Positions 8,672 to 18,759 of a stretch of 64,000 nt of DNA are shown piece by piece. The translations under genes were made by a program, and so were the position numbers. The notes beneath the pieces were generated by a model. It worked only from the letters and a program-made list of their open reading frames with translations, was not told the origin of the DNA and did not search any database. Within the stretch, counting starts at the first letter, position 1. Each line of letters starts with the position of its first letter. The stretch is from Macrolepiota albuminosa (taxonomy: Eukaryota; Basidiomycota; Agaricomycetes; Agaricales; Agaricaceae): NCBI GenBank assembly GCA_027475525.1, contig JAMWFC010000032.1, positions 2,170,001-2,234,000 on the forward strand. Direction: 5' to 3'.

Positions 8672-10397
8672 ACGCCATTTTCAGGGATCCCAGCCTGTAA
8701 ATGTGTCAGGCTTCTGAATATCCAGGCGTCCTTCATGGGAGAGGGCATTGCAGATGTTGTCTGGTCTAGCTGCGTTGCAGGGAGGGGGTCCTGCATTGTA
8801 GTAGTAATAGTAGTGGTTACCCCCCCCTCCTTGAGAAGAAAAGGCACCGAGAGTGGAGCCCCACCCTCTTGGAGGGCCTCCTCCAGGTAGCTCACCTGGA
8901 GGTCTGTTGTTCCAAGAGGGTCCGTTCCTGTTGGGGGAAGGTCTGGGCCTCCATGCAGGAGGTGGTGGAGGTGGCGGGCTGGGAGGTTGTCCTCGGAGGT
9001 CAGTCATGAGTGATGGAGGCGGTCAGAGAGGGTTCAGGAATGCCTGGTTGGCCTGTGGAGGTGGACTGGGTGCTGGGCCGGGTGCTGGGTTGTGCAGAGG
9101 ACATTCAACTTGGAATGGTCAAGCTTGCATTGGGGGGCATGGGGGGTTCCGCAAATCGAAGTAGGGCAGGAAGTCACAACTGAAGGTTGGTTCAGGGGCT
9201 GGGATGGTCATAAGAGGCAGGGCTGGGGTCATTACAGGCACAGGGCATTGTTCATTGTTGCCTCAAGTAAGTTCATTGATGTAGCACAGCATGTTGTCTG
9301 TACTGGGAGTGTTGACCTGGAGTATCCCAAAAGTTGGTGGTGGCAGGGGTCAGGCATCATTTATTCATGGGAGCAGTTCCAGAGGCCTCCAGGATTGTCC
9401 CCAGGTCTTGAAGGTACTAGGAATGGAGTTAGCCCTACAGCAAGTTGACAAGCCTACCGTGCAGGCAGCAGGCTGATCAAACAGCCTGCCTGTCAAATTG
9501 AGGGACCACAGTATGGCCGAGGTGTTTTGTCACTCTTCCTATTGTCATTGCTCCAGAGTTGAGACCGCAGGGGTGGCAGGGGCTGGTTCCAGAGGTTCCT
9601 GTTGGATGTGAATCAAGCAACCCGGGTCCATGGGGTTGTTGAGGGGTTGAGGAGAGGGGGACGTGTGGACCTCATTGAGCAGTTGCTGCAGTTCTTTGCA
9701 GAGGATTGTTTTGCATCTGTACTTTACCATAGCCTGTTCCAGGAGTTCTCCTCACGTGAGGCAATCCCCAAATTTGACCAAGCAGTGGGCCTAGTCCTTC
9801 AGGATGCCTTTGAAGTTGTTGTATCCAAATTTCATGAGTAACGCCCTTGTTCGCTGTGCAAAGTCCTCCAGCAAGATCCTGAGTGAGCAGAGCACCTCAT
9901 CTTGTTGACATTCATACTCCTCAAAGTGTCATTGTCCCATTGGCAATGGAGGAGTCCATGCAGGTGGAGCGGTGGCCAAGTAGTGTTGAAGGGGATAGTT
10001 GTAGTTGGGAGGTCCCTGGAGTTGGGGGGCAGGGTGTTGATAACTGTAATAGGGGATGGATACAAAGAGACCTTCACTGGGGGGAATCGGACGAGATCTA
10101 CTGAGGATTGGTGGGGTCTCCAGTAGACTTCCAGGGATGCTCCAGTATGAGGGGGCCTCCACAGGTCAGGCCATGGCTAGGTTGAGTGGCGGGGCCCAGC
10201 TGGCTGAGGGCCCCAGGTCGTAGAGGAATGGGTAAGGGGGTGGAGACGTTGGGGCTCATATGGGAGAGGTGGGTGGGTGGGGTGGGGGGTCTGTGCGGAG
10301 TAGTGGTTGGGGGCTGGACACCCATAAGGGTTGGTCTGGTAGCCCATAGGATAATAGGTGTGAGTATATATAGCCATCAAGAATGGTATAAGGAGAG

Positions 10398-10840
10398 AGT
10401 CTTGATATTATGTCAGGTTCTGCTGATTTGGGTGGGGGCTTTCTGGGAAAGCAATTGCCCTTACAATGCAGACTTGACCTATGTGTACTCAGGTGTCTGG
10501 AACTCCAGGGCTGGACTCCGGGGTGCAAGATGCAAACAGGGGGATCTCCTAAGGAAAAGGACTTAATCCAGGGGTTGGCAGTTGGCAGTTATGAATGGGT
10601 TGAGTCAAGGACCAGGGGTTCTAAAACAAGACCAGGTTAGTAAACTTGAAGTTGCAAAGGATGTACCAAACTCAGAGCATGTGGTTGTTCAAGCGTGCCA
10701 GTCAGCGCATACCAGTCAAATAGAGGGCACGCAAACAATCAGGTTAATATCAAGACTAACAAATACAAGGGGAGGGTTACTCTATAAGTACTATGGGGCT
10801 CCGGGATGTCTGGGACAAGTTCTGAGGAGCATTGAGTAGA
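10398..10840 (-). repeat. Truncated 5' LTR B and self-priming site of element III
   Basis: The LTR part is 10411-10840. On the element strand it ends ACCTGACA and is followed at 10410-10398 by TAATATCAAGACT, the presumed primer-binding site. The 5' part of the LTR is missing, cut at GAGTAGATGGA where the LTR A at 10845 starts. Confidence 0.8.
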
Positions 10841-10844
10841 TGGA

Positions 10845-11761
10845 TGATACGACGCTGTACCAGCAGTCAGGGACACAACATGCACCAGAAGTCAAAATAA
10901 ACATTTAATTATAAGGCTAAAAACTGTAAGCCTCCTGGTAGCAGTCTCAACAAATTATATCTCCAAAAACACCCCAATAAATATACAGACAGTACAGAAC
11001 AAAGGGCAGGGACCAGCTCAAGCTATCCACTCAACAATAGTCCAACCACTGTAATGGGGAGGGGAAGCATGGGAGCTGGCAGAAGTGACGAAATGGGATC
11101 AATTTGTGATGATCTAGATCAAGATCAGATCTGACAATGCCCAATTTGACATGACTGAAAGGGGAAAGGAAAAGAAGCATGGAATGCAGGGAAGCACTCA
11201 AAGGAGAAAGAAGGATCTATGAATGGGATCGTGCTAAATGGAGCTGAAGCAAATGGGGAAGTGGCAATCAGAGACATCCAGAGGAATGATGGAACAAGAA
11301 GTTGAATGGTGGAACTGGTGGCACCAAAACATGCCTCCCAAAAGGGAAATTGGACTATCAAATATGTTCTGAGGCTGGGGAGTTGACAACAAAAGAGTCA
11401 TGTGTAGATAGTGGTCTGTGCACCAGAAAAACAGTATAAATAGCCCAAGTTTAGTAGAGAATAGACAGGCATTTGATAGGCAAAGGCTCAGTGGTTCCCA
11501 GGGAGTGAATCACCTAGGCTAGAGTTTATTGAACCTCTTCTTGGAAGTCTATTGGAAAACAAAGGCTTGGTAGTTCCCAGGGAGTGAACTGCTTAGGCTG
11601 GAGTTGACTGAGAACCTTCTACTGCCCACCAGAGTATTTGATATTCTGAGAAGCACCCAATACACCAAGTTTATCATCAAGCAACAGTGTGGATTAGAGG
11701 GAACTTTCTGAGTTACCAATAAGCCCCAGAACTACAGTAATACTTGCCACCAAGTACTACA
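10845..11761 (+). repeat. LTR family A, copy 1
   Basis: About 917 bp, TGATACGACGCTGT to AAGTACTACA, aligned with 41514-42308 and, for its second half, 61880-62395. A TATA box (CAGTATAAATAGCCC, near 11432) gives the orientation. The flanking 5-mers (ATGGA, CTGTA) do not match, and the sequences on either side belong to different gag copies (elements III and IV). It therefore marks a recombination or a deleted internal region rather than a clean solo insertion. Confidence 0.7.
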
Positions 11762-12420
11762 CTGTAAAGTGGCAGAGGCAGCGTTGAGTTCTTCTTGTCA
11801 TCATTGGTCTTGATGCAGAAGATTCTCTTGGGTACCCAAGTGGGGCTTGTCTCTTTATACGTGGAAGGAGCGGGCCAGGTCCAAGGGGTCCTCGAAGTGG
11901 GCAAATTCCTTAGGGAAGGTGCGGAGTGCGTGCAGCACCTCATCTCATTGTCGGAGGTATTCCTCTGTTCGCCGTTCCAAGGGGGAGGTTGGAGGGCAGG
12001 CCGGCGGGACCACCAAGGGGCGTGGTTGATTCTGGGGGGGTTCAGGGTTTCGGTGTTTGAGGGGGGTAGTTGGGGTTGGATGGCCTGTGGCCAGGGTGTG
12101 AATGGTCCTCTGCTGGCTGGAGGTAGGGTGGCTCCCCATGGGGTCTCGGGGAGTCCTCCAGGTACCATCCTATAGATGCCAGAGTTGACGGGGGGGTTGG
12201 CGTACATCCGCCAGTCCAGGGGGTGTAGGAGCTGACTGGCAGAGGGGCCAAAGGCTCCATTTGGGCTGAGGGCCCAAAATCAGGGTGCCAGGCAGATTTT
12301 GGGGATCAGGAGTGGGTATACAGGTTGGGGGGTACTGTGATTGTATTGTTTGGGTAGTGGGTGACCGTAGGCATTGGTTTGGTAGTCCATGGAATAGTAG
12401 ACGGGGGTGTATGTAGACAT
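11762..12420 (-). pseudogene. gag N-terminal fragment (element IV)
   Basis: From ATG 12420 (MSTYTPVYYSMDYQTNAYG) the protein parallels the Gag N-termini of elements II and III: tyrosine/proline-rich, no knuckle. It is broken into several frames and ends abruptly where LTR A begins. CpG content is high, so this copy is younger than element III. Confidence 0.65.
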
Positions 12421-12439
12421 CGAGAATGGGGTAAGAGGG

Positions 12440-13196
12440 AGTCTTGATATTATGTCAGGTTCTGCTGACAACGGGGGCCTCCGGAGGTGAGTGGGTCCTT
12501 ACTAGGCAGACTCAAAGTCTACAGAGAGTCTCTGGATAACGGAGGATAAGTTCTGGGGCTGTGGTGGGGCGTGGGAGTGCTACGGAGCACCGGAGCTTGT
12601 GGGAAGGGGTGGAGCAGGATCCTGGGCTAAGTCCAGAATGCAGGAATGGGAGGAGGCGGAGCCTGTTAGGGCGGAGGATAACGGAGAAGAATCGGAGGAA
12701 GAGACTAAGACTGGGAGACTGAGTTAAGATTGAAGCGAGACTGTTAGAAGACCAGGAGACTTGAGAGAGTAAGAAGATGGATTGAGTGGATAGTACAAAA
12801 TAGACACGAGAGTATAGAGATGTATGTTTTAGCAATATCAAGACTACCCTTAACAATTTACTGGCTACTAGCTATATACTTATGGCAATTAAGGTCTATG
12901 GGGAGCAGGTGAGCTCCAGGGTTGGGATCCATGTGATTGGTCCTGTGCGGCGCATTGTCCGGGTGTGGATGTGGCGCTGGAGGATTGGTCGGGGCCCATG
13001 GGCAGCCACAGAGTGAATGCTAGAGGTGATCAGTGGGGCCCAGGGGTGTGGTGTCGGAGGATCAGTCGGAGTCCATGGGTGGTCATAGGATGAGGTCACT
13101 TGGGGCCCATGAGCGGCCACGGGGTGTTAAATGCCAGAGCCAGAGTTTGGGGGCGTGGAGTCAGGTTGGTGCGTCAGGTTGGGCCAGATCGTGACA
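12440..13196 (-). repeat. 5' LTR (family C) of element IV plus self-priming site
   Basis: LTR 12453-13196, TGTCAGGTTCTGCTGAC to GATCGTGACA in plus-strand reading. The inner edge carries the 13-mer complementary site (AGTCTTGATATTA on the plus strand, 12440-12452). The LTR contains a near-perfect partner (AATATCAAGACT, near 12837). The termini match LTR B but the interior differs, so C is a sister family. Confidence 0.75.
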
Positions 13197-13745
13197 GCAG
13201 GATTCCGGGCTAAGTCCAGAATATGGGAATGGGAAAAGGCGGAGCCTGTTAGGGCGAAGAATAAAGGGGGTAATTGGAGGAGAGGCTAAGATCAGGAGAC
13301 TGAGACTGAGACCGGAAGACTGAGAGAAGAAGGAAATAGATTGAGTGGAAGTATGAGATAAACAAGAGAGTATAGAGACATGGGCTATAGCAATATCAAG
13401 ACTACCCTTTGCATACTACTGGCTACCAGTTATATACTTGCAGTGGTTAAGGTCCATGTCACCTGGGTGAGCTCCAGGGCTAGGTTCCATGTGGTGAGTT
13501 GTCTGTGCTGTATTGTCCGGGTGTGGGTCCAGTGCAGCGTATTGTCCGGGTATGGGCATGGCGCCAGGAGATCGGTCAGGGCCCGTGTGTGGGCATGGCG
13601 CCAGGAGATTGGTCAGGGCCCATGTGTGGGCGTGGCACCAGGGGATTGGTTGGGGCCTGCAGGCGGCCACAGGGCTGAGCGTCGAAGGGGGTTAGCTGGG
13701 GTCCATGGCGGTGGGTTGCTTGTGGGAGGTGATTGGTGGGCCCCA
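13197..13745 (-). repeat. Partial second LTR C copy with a 37-bp minisatellite
   Basis: Starts directly after the first LTR C at a point corresponding to its interior (GGGCTAAGTCCAGAAT) and follows it to near the end. At 13556-13666 a 37-bp unit beginning GCATGGCGCCAGGAG is present three times (13556, 13593, 13630), and CATTGTCCGGGTGTGG-like repeats precede it. Confidence 0.6.
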
Positions 13746-14459
13746 AAGACTATAATAAACCCTGATGCCTGAGCAATAGCATCCAAGCGCAAATGACAAT
13801 TGACTTGACTATAGAGGAGACAGTCTGAGAATGTCATTATAAAATCCTTATAGAGTTTTGACATACAGCTTTTAACAGGAAGAGAAGAGGGGAGAAGAGG
13901 TGGCTAGACAACAGAAGAAAGGTTACTTGAAAAATTGAGTAACCATATATACCATGTGCTAGCAGAGACAGAAACTGAGTGCCCAGACCCAGTAACCCAG
14001 TAACTGAGGGCCTGAGCATGGCAATATGATAAGCCAGCATTGAAACATATGAAGTATGTGGTGGTCCATGCATAGATAGGAAAGGCATAAAAGCAGGAGA
14101 ATAATGGGGGAGTCAGGCAAGTAATCACCTTGCCATGGCTTGGGGTTCCCAGGGAGCAGACTATTTAGGCCAATACATTAGCAATTTACGTTGGGTTTAG
14201 TAATAATACTATTTTGATCCATTTCAAGTGTAAACTTTTAAGTTTTTCATTCCAATAAATCAATTAAAAATTATGACCTCTTATTACAATGTGTGTGTGT
14301 ATAACAAAGTCCCCAAAACTTCATAAATAGAAGTATTATATTTTGGCTCAAGTCTTGCCCAATTCCACTTGAGCAACTTAAAAATAAATTAAAACTTTCA
14401 TTTCACATCATTAAGAAAGCAGACTGTGACATCTTTTTTAAAGTGGGATAAAAGGGAAC
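13746..14459. other. Unassigned AT-rich sequence
   Basis: No convincing gene. The part near 14070-14190 (CATAAAAGC, then GGGTTCCCAGGGAGCAGACTA) resembles the promoter-to-leader part of LTR A and may be a decayed relative. Confidence 0.4.
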
Positions 14460-14967
14460 TCCTCATTTCTTCCTTTTTTCACTTTCTATTCCTTCACTTT
14501 TCTTTCATTCATTTCCTTATTTCTTCTATCATTCTCCCATTTTGCTGTTTTTATTCTCTCAACACTATTTGTTAGTACTATTCTCAGCCTTTGAGGTGCT
14601 CTAGTTCTTTGGCTATCATTCAGGCAAGTGTGGGCCCTTCAGCACTGCTTTCAGACCACTTATATAAGCCAGAGTTTGCCTTTCTGACTTCTGAAGTCCG
14701 GAGTTTTCCTGCCTTGTTTGTACAGTTGTTTATTTAGGCAACTTTCGAGTTTTTAAGATTTTGTTGTACTGTACAGTTGTTTCCCATGCTTCAGAGGCCC
14801 CAGAAGTGTCCAACATGGCATAGGGAATCCCTAGACTTGCTCTCTTTGGATATCCCTCTGCCAGGTGAGTAGTTAATATGATATTGTCAGTATATACTCT
14901 AATACACTTTGGATCTCCCTCTGCCAGCTGTGTGACTGAGCCACAGCCTCTAGAGGTCACCCTTACA
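14460..14967 (+). repeat. LTR family D, decayed copy
   Basis: Matches 45246-45763 and, in reverse, 52403-52997, through the GAAGTCCGGAGTTTTCCT and GGATCTCCCTCTGCCAG segments and the ...CCCTTACA end. The start is blurred. No target-site duplication is evident. Confidence 0.7.
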
Positions 14968-15408
14968 GTGCTAGAGCATTTGCAAGTAAAAGTAAGTAAC
15001 TATTATGATCTGATTGAAATGCAATAGTCAAAACTATTTCACTTTTTAGTACTAGTATTTGATGGATGTAATCAATTCAGTCTTAGCAATTACCAGGCCT
15101 TGAAATACATTGAGAATGAAGAGCTGACAGTGGGATCAGGTGTTGTAATAGTTTTTACACTATTGACATGGGCACAACAAAGCAGAACAGTATTGTTGTT
15201 CAATTTGCAAGGCATTGTTTTAATTGCTAACTCTGAAATAACAAGTCCTGCTTCTAACAGGACTTCTGCAAAGGCAATATAGATGGAGGCAGTAGTTGAA
15301 GACAAGGAGAAACAAACCAAAGACCAGGAGTTACTAATAGAGGAAGATAAAATTTTCTATGCTAATGCTGCTCTTGAAAAAAAAATTTTGACCAATGACA
15401 TTTGTTAT
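14968..15408. other. Unassigned flank of the 12.7-kb element
   Basis: AT-rich, no recognised protein. It continues across the insertion at 28106, since GTATT flanks both ends of the element. Confidence 0.5.
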
Positions 15409-15413
15409 GTATT

Positions 15414-15664
15414 TGTAACTGGAGTTATGGGTTAGAACTATCTTGTGTGTATCACACAAGTGCTAAATCAGACCGCAGTATCGGATTTGACTAGTACGGA
15501 GTTATGGGTTAGAACTATCTTGTGTGTATCACACAAGTGCTAAATCAGACCGCAGTATCGGATTTGACTAGTACTTAGAGTAAAAACAAGATGTTGTCTT
15601 ATGTAATACTCTACTAATTGATTATAGCGTTGTTGACGCTAAGAACACGGATGACTCCGTTACA
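15414..15664 (-). repeat. 3' LTR of the 12.7-kb element
   Basis: TGTAACTGGAGTTATGGG to ATGACTCCGTTACA. It is 251 bp as assembled and 174 bp once the internal duplication is removed, equal to the other LTR. Confidence 0.9.
15421..15574. repeat. 77-bp tandem duplication in the 3' LTR
   Basis: Copies at 15421 and 15498, both beginning GGAGTTATGGGTTAG. Confidence 0.9.
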
Positions 15665-15694
15665 TACCCCTCAATGAGACCGAATACTCGGTCT
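15665..15694 (-). promoter_or_regulatory. Polypurine tract and adjacent palindrome
   Basis: On the element strand the LTR is preceded by ATTGAGGGGTA, a purine-rich primer site. Before that comes AGACCGAGTATTCGGTCT (15694-15677), a 7-bp stem with a GTAT loop. A stronger palindrome in the same place precedes the LTR at 33181. The following 15695-16023 holds no recognised gene. Confidence 0.6.
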
Positions 15695-17160
15695 TTTAGA
15701 AAGGGAGGTAGAGCGAGATGAAAGATGCACAGTAGTGCAAACAACAGATGAATACACGCATATGGCGTGGCTGCAAGGCGTTAGCACTCATGTGCAATGG
15801 AAATGTGTCGTCTGGACACAATAGGACACAGTCCTTATAAGACAAGGGCGCAGGTTGCGCCAGCAGTAGATAAAAATTGGTATATATAAACAAAATATAA
15901 AAACAAAAAGGATGACCCCTCCTCTGGGTCCGCTGTATCTACACGCGACTCTAGAGTGCGTATCAGCTGAAATGGTTCGAGTGAAATACTCGGAGGTACA
16001 TACACAATAAAGTATACAAGGGTCTATGACCCAGATGACGATGCTCCCGCAACAGCGCCCGTCTCAGTCACCATTGCCTCCTCCTCCAGTGCGACGTTAA
16101 TCGCGGGAGGGGGAGGCGCCGATTCCGTCCTCGGTGGGGTTATAGGCCCCTCAACTGCAGGCGTGTCTACCACCATAGGCTCTGTTAGTGCGACGTTAAT
16201 CGCTGAAGCGGTGGTGGTAAGCGTACCCTGCTCTGCCGTGCGTGACAGGAGATTGACCCGGCCTGGGTCCATGTCTGCTGCTGGCAGGTCATGCGCTGCC
16301 AAGCGTTTTAGGAGGTTGACCCGATTCGGGTCCATGCCAATCAAGTAATAGAGGCCGTTGGCCTCAGGGTTTTCCGGGAGCTTGCTCTCCTCGTGGTGCT
16401 TGAACATGAGACAATAGTGATCGTCTTCAGTCATCTCCCGCCATCCATCCCATTGTGGGATTGCGGCAGGGGTGCCATACTTGGAGAAGCGCTCCATGTG
16501 CTTGTCATCGACCTGCTTGAAGATGTCCATAGACATCGTGGGGGAATGGAACTGCTGTTCCAGGAAGACTATGCCGTATATGTACGTGTGGTCCACCCAT
16601 TCCAGTGGGATCCGGTTGTGTAGAAGGACGTGTAACGCGTCGTCATTGGAAAAGTTCCATGCATGGTCGTCGGGCACGTGAACTTGGTGAATTTTGAGCT
16701 GCGGCCCACGTTGGGGCTCAAATGGCTGCTCGGGGAACATGGCATCATACGAGGCAATCGCCTCTCGATAAAGCCCTGGACGGGCCACAACGAGGGTCAT
16801 GTGTCACACGATCACCGGCTTGGCTGCGCTGTTAGCGCACAGAGCTCAACATAAGGCGAACCCGAAGAGGGTCCGCCAGTGCATGCAATAGGCATGATCC
16901 ACGGCAATACCTTGATAGGTATTTTCCAACCTGGGTCGGCCAAAGACCAGCACGTACTGCACCAATTGGTCGAGGTCGAACAGTGTGGCTGGATTCTGAG
17001 CACGCATTATGCGCAACGCCGTGGTGCCATCATCTTTTGTGCGCAAAAAGCGCCCCAGAATGTGTCGTTGCTCGACAAGAGCGAGGTCGTCAGGGCCCTG
17101 CATCGGGTTGACGAGTTCTTGGTACCTAGGCTCCTTCATCAGGAGCTGCATGGTTCGATC

Positions 17161-17314
17161 ATGCAGAGCCTCCACTGTTCGCTGCGCAAACATCTGGAGC
17201 TCTGTGATCAACATATACGCGACGATTCTGTCGCATCATGCAGAGCCTCTACTGTCTGCTGCGCAAACATCTGGAGCTCTGTGATCAACATATACGTGAC
17301 AATTCTGTTGCGAC
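17161..17314 (-). repeat. 77-bp-period duplication in ORF Y, copies diverged
   Basis: Copies at 17161 and 17238 differ at several positions (for example CTCCACTGTTCGC versus CTCTACTGTCTGC). This is not a simple slip of one molecule; it looks like two element copies joined. Confidence 0.8.
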
Positions 17315-17688
17315 GTGGGACGTGCACATTTGCATAATACTTATAGAGCCGGTCCAGCTCTAGCGGAGTGCGGGGAAGACCGCGTGGGGCGTGCTTATAC
17401 ACAATCATGCCCGGGATATGGGCAGGATGGCCAGAGGAATATTCATATGACGCTGCTTTATTGGCGTCAGCTCCCATCAACACTGTATTCGTGGCATACA
17501 AATAATAGATGCAATGGCTGAGTGCTCCTCTAAAGCACGAGTTCATTCGCTCAATATCGAGCGGACCCCACACCTTCACCCCCAAGCCATCGGGGATCCT
17601 CCCTGAGCATTCATCCTCGGCCCTAGACTTCTGGGCCTTTAGCTCCTTGGCGTGAATCACCTTCTTCTTTGCAATGCACTTATTGCGC

Positions 17689-18759
17689 TGATGACGCCAA
17701 CTGTGGTTGGGTGCGCTAGACGTATACGCAGTACAACGCCGTCTCCAGCACTTGGCGTACGTAGTTGTGAGGAGTCCTGACAGGGTCCCGGTGTGCTCGA
17801 GTGGAGGTAGTAAAACAATGCGCTAGATTATAGCGCTTTGGGGGCTACCTGGCAGACGGTAAGTGTTGTAATTTAGGCAAAGATATTGGAGAAAAGACGA
17901 ATAGCGCAGCGTATTGTGCCTGTAGGTGGCACCGTAAACGATGAAGACGAGATAGACGAAGCTAGCGCCCGACTTAGTGACGAAGTCGAAGGAAGCTAGC
18001 GCGAGTTGAACGCTAAGTGTAACTGTGTGTTCGAGGGGTTACGATTCGTTGTTATATACATGTAAAGTAGCTATTTTATATACTATGCGCTACCGTGTTT
18101 GCCAAGATACAAGCCCATCTGCGGCGCTACCTCCTAGCGCCTCTCCTCGTGGTTTCCTCTAACGGCGACCTGTCAACGGCGACCTTTTGCACATGGCTGA
18201 CGGCAACCAACGGCGTTATGACCCACGGCAACCAGCAGCGACTCTATATTGACTTAGAATTGTACGAGTCTGCTCACTTTTACTATATCTCTGATTGGCC
18301 AGGCTGTTCCGGGGTATGGTCAGAAAATCCTCGACAGACGCCGTGAGCGCTAATGTCAGCGCTACTCATTGTATTAGTTCCTGGCAGGTCCAGATGTCGG
18401 ATTTAAGTATATCCAGTGCCGCCGTCATTGATCCTTTTAGACTTCTGATTGAAGTGCCTCGTCAAATGGCAGCGCCTGCTGCTGGCTCCTTCTGGAAGTG
18501 ATCGGGGTTTAGTTAGAGTCCTCTCCCGCCGTCGTGCTAGCGTTATACGTTATGAGCCTTCTTCATCCTTGGGCTAGGTGAAAGGAGTGCGCTGAAGGCC
18601 TGGTAGCTAGGGGTTAGGATAAATTTCCACATCCTGTAGTAATTTGCCAGAGCTAGAGCTGCTCTATATTCCCAACTGGTTGCTAGAGTCCTGAATACGT
18701 CAAGTGTCAGTTGGCCTATAATGTCCCTTGATGCACTCAGTCCGAGTAGAAGCCTATCA
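17689..18759 (-). repeat. Solo LTR (family G) in ORF X-Y
   Basis: TGATGACGCCAACTG to AGAAGCCTATCA, about 1.07 kb. Flanked by GCGC (17685-17688) and GCAC (18760-18763), a 4-bp duplication with one CpG transition. A second copy with a perfect TCGT duplication is at 44039-44288. TTAGTGACG/CTAGCGCC-type repeats resemble LTR E. Confidence 0.8.

Larger units (their letters stand above)
6615..10377 (-). pseudogene. gag relic of element III, interrupted by an LTR
   Basis: Starts at an ATG near 10377 (MAIYTHTYYPMGYQTNPYG), matching the element II start MATYTHTYYSTGYQTDPYG. It runs through a proline-rich N-terminal half, a capsid region (LTFQVDSSRVAFAALYLQ, LSCWQAFVDKF) and a zinc-knuckle remnant near 6620-6790. 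Many stops and frameshifts are present, a good share attributable to CpG transitions. The LTR at 7611-8671 splits the capsid between FTGWDP and LTQCLNMF. Confidence 0.8.
5461..10840 (-). mobile_element. Element III: CpG-depleted relic of the element I/II family
   Basis: On the minus strand: truncated 5' LTR (10411-10840), gag (10377 to about 6615) and two protease-like domains (about 6613-5761). Element I cuts it off at 5460. It aligns with element II throughout, but most CpG positions are TpG or CpA, so it is an old copy. A 1.06-kb solo LTR interrupts gag. Confidence 0.85.

Noticed and set aside
16024..17660. Envelope-like third ORF making the element an errantivirus-type agent
   Set aside because: No signal peptide, no fusion peptide or C-terminal membrane anchor, and no furin-like site that I can see.
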